Below are positions 1 through 11,560 of a stretch of 64,000 nt of DNA, in pieces. Each line of letters starts with the position of its first letter. Position 1 is the stretch's first letter. A model generated the notes under the pieces. The model did not search any database. It was given only the letters and a program-made list of their open reading frames with translations, and was not told the origin of the DNA. This stretch comes from Pseudorasbora parva (taxonomy: Eukaryota > Chordata > Actinopteri > Cypriniformes > Gobionidae). Location: contig NC_090185.1 in the NCBI RefSeq assembly GCF_024679245.1, positions 26,662,926 through 26,726,925 of the forward strand, in the 5' to 3' direction. The position numbers were made by a program, and so were the translations under genes.

Positions 1-1988
1 TAGGCCCTTTTATAAATTCCTAAAATGTGCACACATTTAAGATTTGAATGTTGAAAGAGGATTAAGGCATTAAAAATGAGAAATCTCTGAAGACTTTAGG
101 ATGTTTTTTTTTTATGTTAAAATGAGAAATGAACTGATTTGCAGCCAATAAGCAAATGTGAAATAGCAGCTTTAAAATATTATGAAGCAGTGGTGTTTTG
201 TTTTGTTGTGTTTTTTCTTTTCTTCTATTTTTGTATTGTGGGTTTTTTGGGCAGGATTTAAATTATTTACATTTTTTGGTTAACATAACATACTTTCAGT
301 GCCAACCCACATATTACTCCTTATCAAAACATATATAGGTCAATGACATGACTTGCACATTTTTCTAAGTGCATTATTTCCTTTTAAAATAATTAGTAAA
401 TAAATTCACTTAAAAATCACTATTCTATAAAACCTATCATAAACCCCCAAAATGTCAGGTGGGGCAACTGTCCGAACCAAAGAACAGACACAACCCAATC
501 AGAGAACGTGTTTTTCAGGTTCTTTTTTTTTTTTTTTTTTTTTTATCTAGAAAAGAGCAGTGCGCTGCCTTTTTTTAAATGTTGCTAGGCAACCCCTGAA
601 TCAGCTGTCCTGCTAGTCTAATCAAGGTAACAGTCACCACAACGGAAGGCCTTCCTCGCTATTTATTCGATTGGACAACCAGTAAGGTTTTTTTTGTAAC
701 ATCAGGCACTTGTAGCGCTCCTACAAAAATGCGAAGCGCAGCAGGCTGTTAAAGGGTTAGTTCACTTTCAGCGGTACGCGAGTAACCCCCGACGCTACGT
801 TTTGTTTTGCTCTATCCTTTGCGCTTCTGCGTTCGTCAATACGCATGCATCAAGGGTCAAGGGTTACTCTTTTAGAGCAAGAGACTCGCATACCACTGAC
901 CGCCCGAAGCTAGTTATTTTATTCTAAAGTTTAAAAATGGATATTTTTCTTACATAAAAGTGTCACTTTGCTTCAGAAGGCCTTTATAAACCCCCCGGAG
1001 CCTTGTGGAGCAGTTATATGAAGGATAGATGCACTTTTATGGATATTTTTAATAAAACTCAGATTTTTCTTGTATAAAAGAAGAATGTCATGTACACCTG
1101 GGATAACTTGAGGGTGAGTAAAACTATCCCTTTAAAACGTGAGGCGCCCAGGGTGCATAACAGGCATGCAAAGCGATCAGTGCCAATAGAAAACTATTTA
1201 AAAATACTGCCTCTCTGCAAAAAAAAAAAAAAAAAACATTCTGTCCGATCTAAGAAGACTATTTAAAAATGTTGTCTTAATAATAATAATAAAAAAGTAA
1301 AAACTAAACACTATGGCATCCTTTTAGATTTGAAACCTTTAATCAAAATGTATAAATATCAGTAGTTTTAAAGTTGTTGAGAAACTTTTGTCCAGCTATT
1401 TGTATATTCTCAAATGTCAGGGTGGCACAACTGCAAACATGGCTCTTATTATGAAATGTAATAACAGTAGATATTATAATGCATAATCCAGATGAGCCCA
1501 ACTGATCTTTGTGGCAGAGTGAAAAGGTTTGTAAATCTCTCAAATACTTGGGAAAAACTGCTCATTTTAAGTATGAGTAGGTTGGCACACTTTCCATGTC
1601 AGGTGGTACAACTACAGTATATACATACTATTTGGTTGTACCGCCTGGCATAATTTTTTATGTTGAAATGTTATTTAACGACTAAAACATCTTTTTTTGA
1701 AGCTTAATTTGTCAGTGACCCATATGTGTGTGTGTTGTGTGTGTGTGTGTAGTGTGTGGGTAGTGTGTGTGTATAGTCACTATGGTATGTGTGGCATAGT
1801 TAATTTTGGACCCTGGCTGTAACCTCTTTAATTGAAGGGCTTGGTACTACTTGTCAGCTTTATTTACCATTTTACATCCTGCATTATCCAGAGTGAACTA
1901 ACCCTTTTGTACTAACCCGGTTAAGTTTTTTTCCCCTCCTTGTTCTGTACTCCACCTTTTCTTTTACCTTCCACTCACTTTCACACAG
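1..1988. other. Intron of ccdc50 upstream of the large cassette exon
   Basis: No exon of the conserved CCDC50 N-terminus could be found here, so this is read as intron. It holds poly-T and poly-A runs, a TTAA-ended MITE (749-1135) and an imperfect TG-rich microsatellite at about 1722-1790. The pyrimidine-rich stretch just before 1989 is a good splice acceptor tract. The remainder is AT-rich sequence in which I see nothing else. Confidence 0.6.
749..1135. mobile_element. TTAA-ended MITE (AAAGGGTTAGTTCAC family)
   Basis: The left end reads TTAAAGGGTTAGTTCAC and the right end, inverted, reads TTAAAGGGATAGTTTTACTC. Both ends sit on TTAA. The same end motifs recur at about 23491, 25235, 33694, 59729 and 62875, showing a dispersed foldback family. 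No coding capacity is visible. Confidence 0.7.
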
Positions 1989-2837
1989 CCTCCAGGAGCC
2001 TCCCGCACCATCAACCAGACTTGCAAGAGCTGAATCCCCATTCCACTTCTCCAGGTTACAGAAAAGAGAAGTATCACAACCACAATCGAATTCTTTCCCC
2101 GTACAACTCTCCCGAGCCAGACAGAAAAAAACATCCCCGTAGTCGTCATCCAGAATATGAACCTGTTGAACTCGGCCGATCTAGGCATCCAGAGATTCCA
2201 AGCAAGGAAAGGATCCCAGAGTACTACTCACCTGAGCGGCGAACGAAATACCCGGAGGATTACTCGAAAGAGAGAAATCGACCTCTGGATCTCGATTGCA
2301 CAGAACCTCGTAGAAGAAAGAAGCAAGATCAATGGGACGACCTGGAGCCTGTGGCGCGGCGGAAGGAGAAACCTCCCAAGGATTACTCTGCCGGCCAGGA
2401 TAGGGTTTGGGATAAGGAGAGGAACAGGGATCGAGAACGAGAAAGGGATGGACAGAGATCCAAGGACAGGCCGAGAGATGGAAACCTGACAAGAAGTCAA
2501 GATCGACTGTTTAGCGGAGATGTCAAGGAGGTTGACAGGGGTAGGAACGTAAACAGGGAGATGGACAGAAATGGCTATGGGCATGGTAGCAGAGACCGAA
2601 ACAGAGAACGAGGCAGAGATGGGAATAGAGGGAGGCACAAAAGCAGAGATAGAAGCATAGAGCAAGAACTAGACAGTCTCACCCCAACTAGGGGATTGTC
2701 AGAAGACAGCCTTGGGTGGGAGGATCTCAAGAGCAGCCCAAGGCTCCCGTCAGGCCCTAATGAGGTGTTTGAGGAGCCCACTATCAGAGGCCCTACAAAT
2801 GAGGGCCGGTCCCCTGCCCATTCCTCCAGAGAGAGAG
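1989..2837 (+). CDS. ccdc50: ccdc50 large Arg/Asp/Glu-rich cassette exon
   Basis: This is an 849-nt exon with 2 nt completing an incoming codon and 1 nt left over, so its length is a multiple of three and it can be skipped without changing frame. Mammalian CCDC50 has an alternatively spliced large exon at the same relative place (family knowledge). The encoded segment is highly charged, with many RDR, RER and SRDR dipeptide-type repeats in its second half and an acidic/proline tail (LTPTRGLSED, EDLKSSPRLPSG). It is probably disordered. The open frame continues upstream to 1940, but the acceptor at 1987-1988 or 2053-2054 sets the true boundary. Confidence 0.85.
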
Positions 2838-4988
2838 GTATGGACCTGGGTCCACGTGTTTGATTTGAACCTTCTTGGATTTGCAGTGCCATCTGGTGGT
2901 GGGAGTGCTGTCAAGGCATACTCTGATTTCCTTTTTCCAATGCATTGGTGTTTGTGGTTTGTGGGAATCTGGTGCGCTAAATCTTGCCTGTGGCATGTTT
3001 GATTAATCCTTCTCAATCCCAAAATAAAAATGACCACTTGGGCTACTGTGTGAATAAATGAAGTGTTGTTCTGATATCCTCTAATGCCCCCTGCAGGACG
3101 GAAGGTTAGAGGAGAGTTTGGCATGAAGGAAGCAACACATGGATTGGCCCAATTAGACCTGCAAGACCTGGAGCTCAAAGATATGGAGGTGGCACGCAGG
3201 CTACAAGAAGAGGAGATTAAAGTATCTTGAGTGAATCTTTCTCAGTGGTTTTAATTGTTGATGATTTGTAATCCCAAAAAAAGTAACTGTATATATATAT
3301 ATTTTTTTTTTTACAGGCGAGTCAGATTGACAAACGAGCCGCTCAAGTTGCTCAAGATGAGGTACAGCATGGGTCTTTTTTCCCCCTTAAAGTTGTTACC
3401 TCCAGACCTAATTATCCTAACCTAATTATTAGCTAATTATAATGTGCATTTTACAATTCGTTTTGCAATGTATATTTAGGAATTAGCCCGACTGCTATTG
3501 GAGGAAGAGAAAAGGGAGTATAAGAAATCAAAAGAAAAGGAGAAGCAAGTGGTAGAGAGAAGACGACCCGAGGTGGAATACAAGGTAAGCAACATCAATT
3601 CCAACTTCTAGACCTTATGTAGCCGTTTAGGAATGCGCTGCTTGTTTTGAAGTCTTGCCAGTCTACTGATATTTATAAATGACATCCGCTTCAAACATTA
3701 CAATGCTCATGATCACTTTTGTTGACTCCGCTTCACCAGCTAATTACTCTTCTACAGCAATACCATAGATATATTCAGAGCTATCGCAAAAACAGTCCTG
3801 GAGGCCGATTGGCCAATACACAGGGTTCCCATGGGTCCTTGAAATCCTTAAAGGTTTGGGAATCTGGAAAAACGTCAACTTGGATGTGCTTGAATTTACA
3901 TTGTGTTTCCATATTGTTCCATATTCCATATTATTCCCCATTCCATATTATTCCCTCCGGTCTGCTGACGTGTTATTTCGCGGCCTATGCATACTAGCTT
4001 GCCTGATTTACGTTAGTTATGTGCATTTACACATTAAGCGATTCCCGCGGAAGGTACTGTGTGCATGTGCATTGACGTTTGTGTGCACAATACTACTACG
4101 ATGGTACCTTAATGTTTTCAGTGCTTACACCAAACCTAAATATGTTCAGTCAATGACTGTATAGTGTTCAATAAACAGTGATAATCTGTTGCCCAAATAT
4201 TTTATTTCATGTAATGTTGAAATGCCTTGCTTGTTAAGATGTGGCAAGAAAAACTTAAAAGCATATTCATATATCTTCAAACTACTGTTTACCTGAGCCA
4301 AAGCTCTTTTCAATAGAATCCAAAAGGTCATATCAGATCATTTATAGGCTGTACCGAATATTCTTCAGTTTTTCCAAAACTGAAATAACATATAGAATAT
4401 CAGATCTGATTATCAGTTAGAAAGCCATGTATAGGGTTAAACAGACAATATAGTAAATGCTGATGCTGAAAATTCACAATATTCCATGTGGGTCTGGTGA
4501 CGTGGACCCTGCTGACATGCTCTCTTCTGCTCTGTCGTATTAGCCAGTGCAAGAAGAGGTAGTACGACCACGGATGCGAGAAGAGGTGCGTAGCAGAGAG
4601 GACGAGTACCAGAGAGCGCGCAACCACAAACCTGTGAGGTACTACATCCGGCTCACTTAAACATACGCTGTCAGAAGTCCCACAGGAGTCTGACGGTCCT
4701 CTCGGTTCTTTGTTCCAGGCCTCCTCCTCCTACACAGCACTATGAGAACATAAACCCGAGCTATGCTTATGTGGAGAGTCCGTACACCCCTCGCCCTCCA
4801 TCAAGACCAGAGGCGGCGTACAAAGGTTCACACTGCACCAGTACACCTGAGGTATCACGCACCAAATTCGAATGATTTTTTAATATGAGCATCTTTATCT
4901 CGTTCTCTTTTAGGTGCCTATTACAGACAGTGACCATAAGCCTTCACTGCTGCCCAATCATGAGTCCGTTCGGCCCTTTACTTTGTGA
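1989..4988 (+). CDS. ccdc50: Coiled-coil domain-containing protein 50 (CCDC50/Ymer), C-terminal part, seven exons
   Basis: CCDC50 is a cytoplasmic adaptor that binds ubiquitin and acts in EGF-receptor and NF-kB signalling (family knowledge). Exons seen: 1989-2837, 3097-3221, 3317-3361, 3480-3584, 4544-4638, 4719-4851, 4914-4988 (TGA). All junctions have AG acceptors and GT donors and the phases join without a break, giving 1427 coding nt. The diagnostic core is EVARRLQEEE, then RAAQVAQDEELARLLLEEEK, which closely matches the C-terminal half of vertebrate CCDC50. Two ubiquitin-interacting MIU-like motifs (D..A..LQEEE at 3180-3215, and DEELARLLLEEE across the 3361/3480 junction) are visible. 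The last three exons are proline/tyrosine-rich and diverged, ending RPFTL. The N-terminal exons lie left of the window, so the gene is partial. An alternative start of the first exon is the AG before 2055, which keeps the same frame. Confidence 0.93.
2886..2899 (-). promoter_or_regulatory. Possible CTCF-type motif in ccdc50 intron
   Basis: On the minus strand the 14 bases read CCACCAGATGGCAC, which fits every position of the CTCF core consensus CCASYAGRKGGCRS. A motif match alone does not show binding; many such matches are unoccupied. Confidence 0.3.
3585..4543. other. ccdc50 intron of 959 bp, no gene seen
   Basis: This intron between the second MIU exon and the PVQEEV exon contains short open frames on both strands but none resembling CCDC50 or any known family. 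It has a short internal duplication of a 'ccatattattcc' type sequence near 3920-3955. No mobile element with ends could be drawn. Confidence 0.5.
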
Positions 4989-5940
4989 ATCAATAGAGAA
5001 GGAAGCGATTCAGAAACTACTTTTGAGTTCACGAGGCTTTCGGCAGAAGCTACTGACACTTTAATTTGATTTTTCTTCCAAGTTTCTCGGCTCATCCCAT
5101 CAGATGAACCGTTGTCGTCTCTCCGTGTTGTGAATGAGTCTTTTACCCTGGATTTATCAACTACTGGGCGACAGGGACAGTTCCTGTTTGCTTCTTGTCT
5201 TTTTGTGGATGACTGGACGTGAAGGGATCTACTGCACAGCTCTTTTGAATATCCCTTTTCTTTTCATCCCTCTTGGCATCTATATTCAAGCTTGGTCTTG
5301 ATTCCATGTTGCATTGTCGACCGGGATAACGCAGATATGATTTTAGTTTTGTTTTTATTTAATGGAAAACATTGTGCTATATATTTATTGATTTATTTTG
5401 AGAGGATATATTTTATTTTTTAATTCGTATTATATTTCCCTTTCACATATCTATCCCAAGAGACTGTTAGCATAAACCGAAGTGATCAAATTTCCGGAGA
5501 ACGATTTCATGCAAATTTCCAGCCCTGCTCTAACACATCTCAGCATCTTGATAAGCAAGTTCGGTCTTCAAACCAATTAAATGTCAAGGTGAGGTTGTAA
5601 GTGCTTCTTCATTCGCCCTCCATATCATTTGTGAGAGACTCGCCACGCACACTGTGGGCTTGCGTACAGCTAGGGTTCGAGACGCTCAGCCTTTGAGTGC
5701 CTTTGTTGTTCTGATATTTCCTGCAGTGCCCGTAGCGATCACCTCATCTACTCCATAGATGCTTCAGGACCTGCTAATATGCTCTCCAGTGTTCAAATGC
5801 ATGCTGGCTGAATGTGAACTCTGTGGGGGTCTATGAATCTTGTCGTCTGGAAACAAAAAAATGGCCAAAACACATCTGTACTTCTTTTTTTATTTTATTT
5901 TTTTATTTATGTTTTAATAAAAATCCAAAATACAAGTTAA
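4989..5940 (+). other. ccdc50: ccdc50 3' UTR and polyadenylation signal
   Basis: Directly after the TGA at 4986-4988 there is about 930 bp without any open frame. An AATAAA hexamer at 5916-5921 is the best poly(A) signal, preceded by a T-rich tract. The transcript end is inferred and was not observed. Confidence 0.6.
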
Positions 5941-6195
5941 GGCATGTAGTAGCATTGCTATTGGCACAGATGTAAACAGTTTTCTTGCTTGCATCATCAT
6001 ATGCAATTCATGCTAATATCTCAGTGTTCGGATTTACAGTGCTTTGCATTTGGTGGCAAACTTATTTTAAGCAGGGACATAAAAACTGACCAGCAAACAG
6101 ATCAAAGCAGCAAACAGGTCTGATTTACGGCAGCGGTTGTCTGGCACTTTCCATAAATAGCGTAAAAAATAAGGCTCTAAACTATTTAGTTTTAT

Positions 6196-6600
6196 TTTTT
6201 CAGCAAAGAATCAATGAAAAGATGGACCTTCAGAAAATGCGTTGTTTGTTATTTGTTTGTTTTTTTCAGCAGAGGATCAATGAAAAGATGAACCTTCAGA
6301 AGTTTTGTTTAGCTTTGTTTATGTGTTTGTTTTTTCAGCAGAAGATCAATGAAAAACGATGAATCTTCTTCAGCAGAGGATCAATGAAAAATGATGAATC
6401 TTCAGAAGTTTTGTTTGTTTGTTTGTTTGTTTGTTTGTTTTTCAGCAGAAGAGCAATCAAAAAAGATTAACCTTCAGAAGTTTTGTTTGTTTGTTTTTCA
6501 GCAGAAGATCAATGAAAAAAGATGAATCTTCAGAAGTTATGTTTTTTTCAGCAGAGGATCAATGAAGAATTTACCTTCAGAAGTTTTGGTTTGGGCTTTT
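6196..6600. repeat. Imperfect minisatellite just downstream of ccdc50
   Basis: About eight variable copies of a unit like TCAGCAGAGGATCAATGAAA followed by a 'GATGAATCTTCAGAAG' segment and a GTTT-rich spacer. Spacer length varies (for example the GTTT run at about 6410-6440), so the period ranges from roughly 40 to 75 bp. Inverted remnants of the unit (CATTGACCCTCTGCTGAAAA) lie at about 6755-6790 and again near 6805-6830. Confidence 0.75.
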
Positions 6601-8359
6601 TTAACAAAGAATCAATAAAAATATAAAACAAACCAAAAAAAAAAAAAAAACTTCCAAAGGTTATTTTTTTTTTCAATTGAACCTTTGCACACAAAAAACA
6701 ACAACAAACTGCTAAGTAAAGTGAGGGACAATAAGCAAAACTTTTCTCAAGGTTTATATTTTCATTGACCCTCTGCTGAAAACAAAAAAAACCTTGAAAA
6801 GGCATATTTTGATTGATCCTTTAAGCAGACTTATAAGTTTAAAAACAATTTGTGACTAATTTCTAGCAATTGTTATTAATAGAAAAGAAAAATATATAAC
6901 TATGATTTATACAAAATACGGTAACACTGCAAATTTAGCCTAAATGAATCTATCATTAATTTAAAGCTGACTAGTTTGGGACTAAATGTTTCATTTTTAG
7001 TAATTCAAAGGTGTAACTGTTGCTAATGTGGAATATTATACAAAATAACAAATCTACCAAAGCGAGAAGTGCATTTATTTCAGAGAAAACCTCATTTTAT
7101 ACCCTATTAATGGAAAGTGCCGTATGCACCACTTTATCAGGGCTTTTTTTCTCCTTACTAATCAATTATTGCTTACATTCCATATTCCTGTCAAAATGTG
7201 TTCTAAAGGGATTACATTCCACTTCGCTTTTGGGAATGGGAATATGATTGTGTGGGCTACATGTAGCATCCTGTACAGCGACAACTTTAGACAGCAGCTA
7301 CTTTTGTATCGCATTAGTGCCTCTTTAAGACCAGTGTTCGATCGCTAGTGCTCTCATGAAAATGACAATATGCTAATTTGTGCTGGTGCATTCCATTGAA
7401 AGGCATGGCCTGAAATGTGTCCAAAAATAATGTGGGGGAAATATCATGTGTTGCCATGCAGCTATATGCTTACAAGGTGATTAAGAACATTTTCTGTAAA
7501 TTGTATTACTGAATCAGTTTTGAATCACTTTATGTGTGTTTTAGTGATGAATGTGCATATATATCTTTTTCAGTGCTGTGTCAAACTAGTGCATATCGCA
7601 GTGCGCTGTAGTATAAGAAAATTGTGTTACGATTCTGATACTAATTGGCTGGTTTGGCCTGTGCCAAATGTTCAACATTCAGGGATAAAAATTTAAAAAA
7701 GTATTGCTGTAAAACTGACAATATCCGATGTTCACATGATCTGTTTGTTCTTTAGGGAAAAACTTCTGGTTTACAAAGGTTTTGCAAACTGACCTTTTCG
7801 CACTTGATATGCCATTGTAAATGTATGTGTATGTGTGAATGAGTGACAATTTTTCACTCAATGTATGGAGATGACGTTCATGCCAGTTTCTTTTACAATC
7901 AGCTGCTGCTGGAAACATCAGGGATGTGATTTTTCCGGATTAATCCGGAATTCCGGATTTTCCGACCTGAAAATGTGACCTACGTAAATCATGCAGATCT
8001 GTAAAAAAAAAAAAAAAATGGCGGGGGCGGGGGGGGATTGGTGGGTTGACCGTCATCTCACAGCCGTCACCATGGTAACCCGGGTCGAAACCACGATCGC
8101 GGGATGGGCAACAAGGACTGTATCGTGACAAGAACATCACCGGATCGGATGATCTGGGTATACTATAATTTGACTTTGTTGTCGATTGATTAGATGATCG
8201 ATTTTGATTGATTTTCCACTATGGCAGGATGTTTAAGCTGCATTTAACATTAACTTGACAGCTAACATTACTTGTATTTTGCTAGCACTAGCTATATATG
8301 CAAACAGCGCGCTTTTCGGCGCCCCCCGCTTTTTTCACGTCAGTTTGGGTGACAAAGTC

Positions 8360-8940
8360 ATCTGAAGCCATTCCATAGCTTAACCCTTAAATGCATGACT
8401 GTTTCGCCAAACATTCTTACATATTGGGGACCCGGTTCTATATTTAACATGGATAACGTTAGACCTCTACCTGTCGCGATAATATATACAACTCCTGATG
8501 TTAGAGTAACAGCTACAGAAGAATAAAATAAAACGTATTTCGTTACCTTTTGGAGCTTGGAAGGGTTCAGTTTGAGCAGATGTTTAATACCATCATCATA
8601 TTTCCTCGTCAGAGTTTACCAGTAGATTCAGCATCTGCCTCATATTCGCGATCTCCAGCATATTCTCCAAACTCATTTTCAACGTCTTCAAAATCAATAT
8701 TTTGATCACTGACAGCTTCTTGACCACATCCATCATCAAGAGACAGTGACACTAACATATGATTGTGTTTAGTACTTGCTCTCTGCAGTAAATCACTGAG
8801 TCATTTTAAGTTTTGCAGATTATAATTATTGTTTCGTTTTCTGTCAGAGGTAACTGAGTGAAACGTCACTTCATCATTGTGTGTCAGACATCGCCACCTT
8901 GTGGAATAAATGTGAATTGCACCCCCATTTCGTCATTATA
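8360..8940 (-). pseudogene. Degenerate piggyBac-like element, transposase N-terminal region
   Basis: The minus strand can be read, with stops and shifts, as an acidic N-terminal segment containing FTAE and DFEDVENE-like stretches, as seen at the start of piggyBac-derived (PGBD4-like) proteins. The end sequence near 8380 (ttaacccttaaatgcatgac) is also piggyBac-like. A second copy of the same sequence lies at 47648-48560, so it is certainly a dispersed repeat. The piggyBac assignment itself is tentative. Confidence 0.45.
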
Positions 8941-9499
8941 GATTAATTTATCATGCCAGGCGCAAATTCCAAAAGAAACGTGTAGAGGCTCTAAAAAAAG
9001 CTTTCTACAAAGGCTAAAGAGTCTTAGAAAAATTGAGGCCTTCTTTTGACATGAAAATGTGCATGCTGCACATTTAGCTATTAAAATTGGGTAAAAATGC
9101 ATCCCCCAAATAATTAGTTATTTTTCATACTGTACAAAAAAGTTATTACAATAAAATGTATTTTTTTGTTCAAATAAGTTGTTATGGGTCCTGCTTTACT
9201 GTCCGGATTGATCCGCCACCAGTTTGTTCGGCGCGGCGCGGCGGGGGTGGGGTTGGTCTATATTATAAAATATGGTATATTTTCCTGCTTTTTTGTCCTT
9301 AGCCAATCACATGCCTGAAACATTTGGTGACCGGCGAAAAGTGTTTGTATCTTGCACAGTCTCATAGCTTCCACTGGCCAACTGTAAATACCAAATAAAT
9401 TACTTTTAAAGGGTATGTTTGTGTCAATGACTGATTTAAAATCCACCATATCTGATTCCTCGATATAATCTGACAGAAGGTCTTGTGCCAAGGTCTATT

Positions 9500-9900
9500 C
9501 AGTCATTCATTTTTTTTTTTATGCCAAATATTTGCCTCTGCATTTATTTGATCAAAATTATTTTGTGACTAAATGATTTATAATTAAAAGTTTTATTTTA
9601 TGTGCCTTTGCTAAAATATATGTATTACCCCAAACATTTGAATGGCAGTGTAGCTACCATGGTTAAAAAAAAGAATTACCGGTAGCTTAAACCGTTTTCA
9701 ATATTGATTAGTAATATGATTAGAAAATTATTTCTTAGCATGGAGTAATGATGACAAATTCAGCTTTGCATCACAGAAATAAATTAGGCTACATTTAAAA
9801 ATATATTACAACAGAAACCAGATAATTTAAATTGTAATATTTCACAATACTACTGTTTTACTGTATTTTTGATCAAATAAATAAATTAAAAGTTGACCAG
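9500..9900. repeat. Dispersed interspersed repeat (GGAGTAATGATG...TTCAGCTTTGCATCACA family)
   Basis: The motif 'TGGAGTAATGATGACAAATT' followed by 'CAGCTTTGCATCACAGAAATA' and a TTTTGATCAAATAAAT tail is repeated, diverged, at about 21400-21870. It is a familiar cyprinid repeat pattern. The boundaries are approximate. Confidence 0.5.
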
Positions 9901-10019
9901 TAACTACATTTAACCATTTTAATACAAAAAACTAAGTATAATTACTATCCAAGAAGCCATTTTGTTGTTTTTAAATAGTTTTATTTTAGTTATGAAATAC
10001 ACACTTCCATACACACGAA

Positions 10020-11560
10020 GACATCATAAACATCCATCATCTTTATTTGTCACTGACAAGAGAAAATGAAGAGAAGCTATAAAACGCATTGCTATTAATG
10101 ATGAAACGCTGGTGTGGTTATTTTCTGCATAAAAGGTCTTCATTACAAACGAATGAGGAAGTCTAAATGCCTCTCTCCTGGGCAGGTTCACCAACATGCC
10201 AAAGATTTTCACAGTTACTTACATGTTGAAACTGCAGGTCCTATGGTTATCCGTTGTCCCTTCCCTTGGGTTCTACTGCCATCCAGCGGCAACCAAAAGT
10301 GTTACTTGTATACATTTATTTATGTGCCATACATGCATCGTATTCTCATTAGGATTGTAGATACTCCTGGCAAGAAGCTGAATATCCGCAGCGCCCATTA
10401 CTAGAAACAATGACTGAAATCCTAGTGTTCATCTCAGGCACTATTCCTAGCAATGTGCACTACAGGCCAACAACTCCAGAGAAACAGGTGTTATGCAACA
10501 TCTGAAATAAAACACCAGTTCAGTGTTGAAATTTCAACCACATGTCCAACATAAAGAACCTCATATAAAACAAAAAAAAATCTTGACGAATCAATGGTTG
10601 ATATTGGCTAAATTTTAAGCAGGGATGATCATTCTTCTACAGTAAAACGTAGATCTATTTTAAACATTTCCCAATTTGTGTATAATATATGATATTAGGA
10701 ATATATATACGGAATATTTGTAGCTTACTTTTAAAGGTGAGTTTACGACAGTGAAAACTGAATAACAAATTGAAATACAACAAAAACTAACTGATCAGAT
10801 TTGCCATTAGAGCACGCTATTAATTCAATTTAAACATTAATTTCACATTGGACTATTGGACTAGTCAGGTGAAAGGCCACCTTTCGCTGCCGTTTGTTTT
10901 ATTTCTCGGAGGTTTCTCTCTTTCTTATCTGATTTAGCAGTAAATTATCATGAAAATTGCATTTTTCTACCAGGTGGTTCTAGGCTCTCCTCATAAACAA
11001 TTTTGTTTAATGAGAGCCACACACATTCATGTATTTTTTATTTTAAAAAAGGAACAAGCTTTAAAAACAAACCGTTTTATTTGGACTTGGCGCGCCATCT
11101 TAAAAACGTTAACGTTACGCACTGTAAGACGCGACGCAAATAGCAAACCGCAAATTAAACGTGCGTAACGTTACGTGTGTTAAAAAAATAGCCATGAGGG
11201 AACACATATAGGCTCTTTAAGTTTTTATTTGTATCATATTTAATATCACACTCAAGATGTCACAAACTATCTGACAGTTACGCAGGCTCCCCTCAGTGAT
11301 AGTTGCTTACCTGAGAGAAACTCAGCAACCGCGGTCCAAACAAGTCGTGTTGAAGCGTCGATAATTACACACCAAACACTCAGCAATGACAACCTCCAAA
11401 CAGTTTTAAACTGTTCACCTCAACACTTTCTCCTCTTTGAGTGAAAAGTGGAAGCTTTTAGGTGTGTCGGCGCGCAGGTGTGAATGTAGGCAGATTTAAT
11501 TCTCGTCGTTTACCCTTCTCGGGCCGATGAGCCTGCGGCACATCTTCAGGAAAAACCGGT
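10020..11560 (-). ncRNA. Candidate spliced minus-strand transcript (low confidence)
   Basis: Read on the minus strand: a possible first exon from about 11560 ends at 11311 with a strong donor (TCTCTCAG then GTAAGCAA). A 53-bp exon could lie at 10275-10223, with acceptor ...GGCAG and donor CAT then GTAAGTAA. A terminal exon could start at 10177 after CCTGCCCAG and carry an AATAAA at 10047-10042. No recognisable protein is encoded, so a noncoding RNA or untranslated exons are possible. Chance splice-like matches cannot be excluded; the polypyrimidine tracts are weak. Confidence 0.2.

Noticed and set aside
2181..2892. Several 100-145-codon frames opposite or overlapping the ccdc50 cassette exon
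   Set aside because: They are shadows of the Arg/Glu-rich exon in other frames, with no family resemblance.
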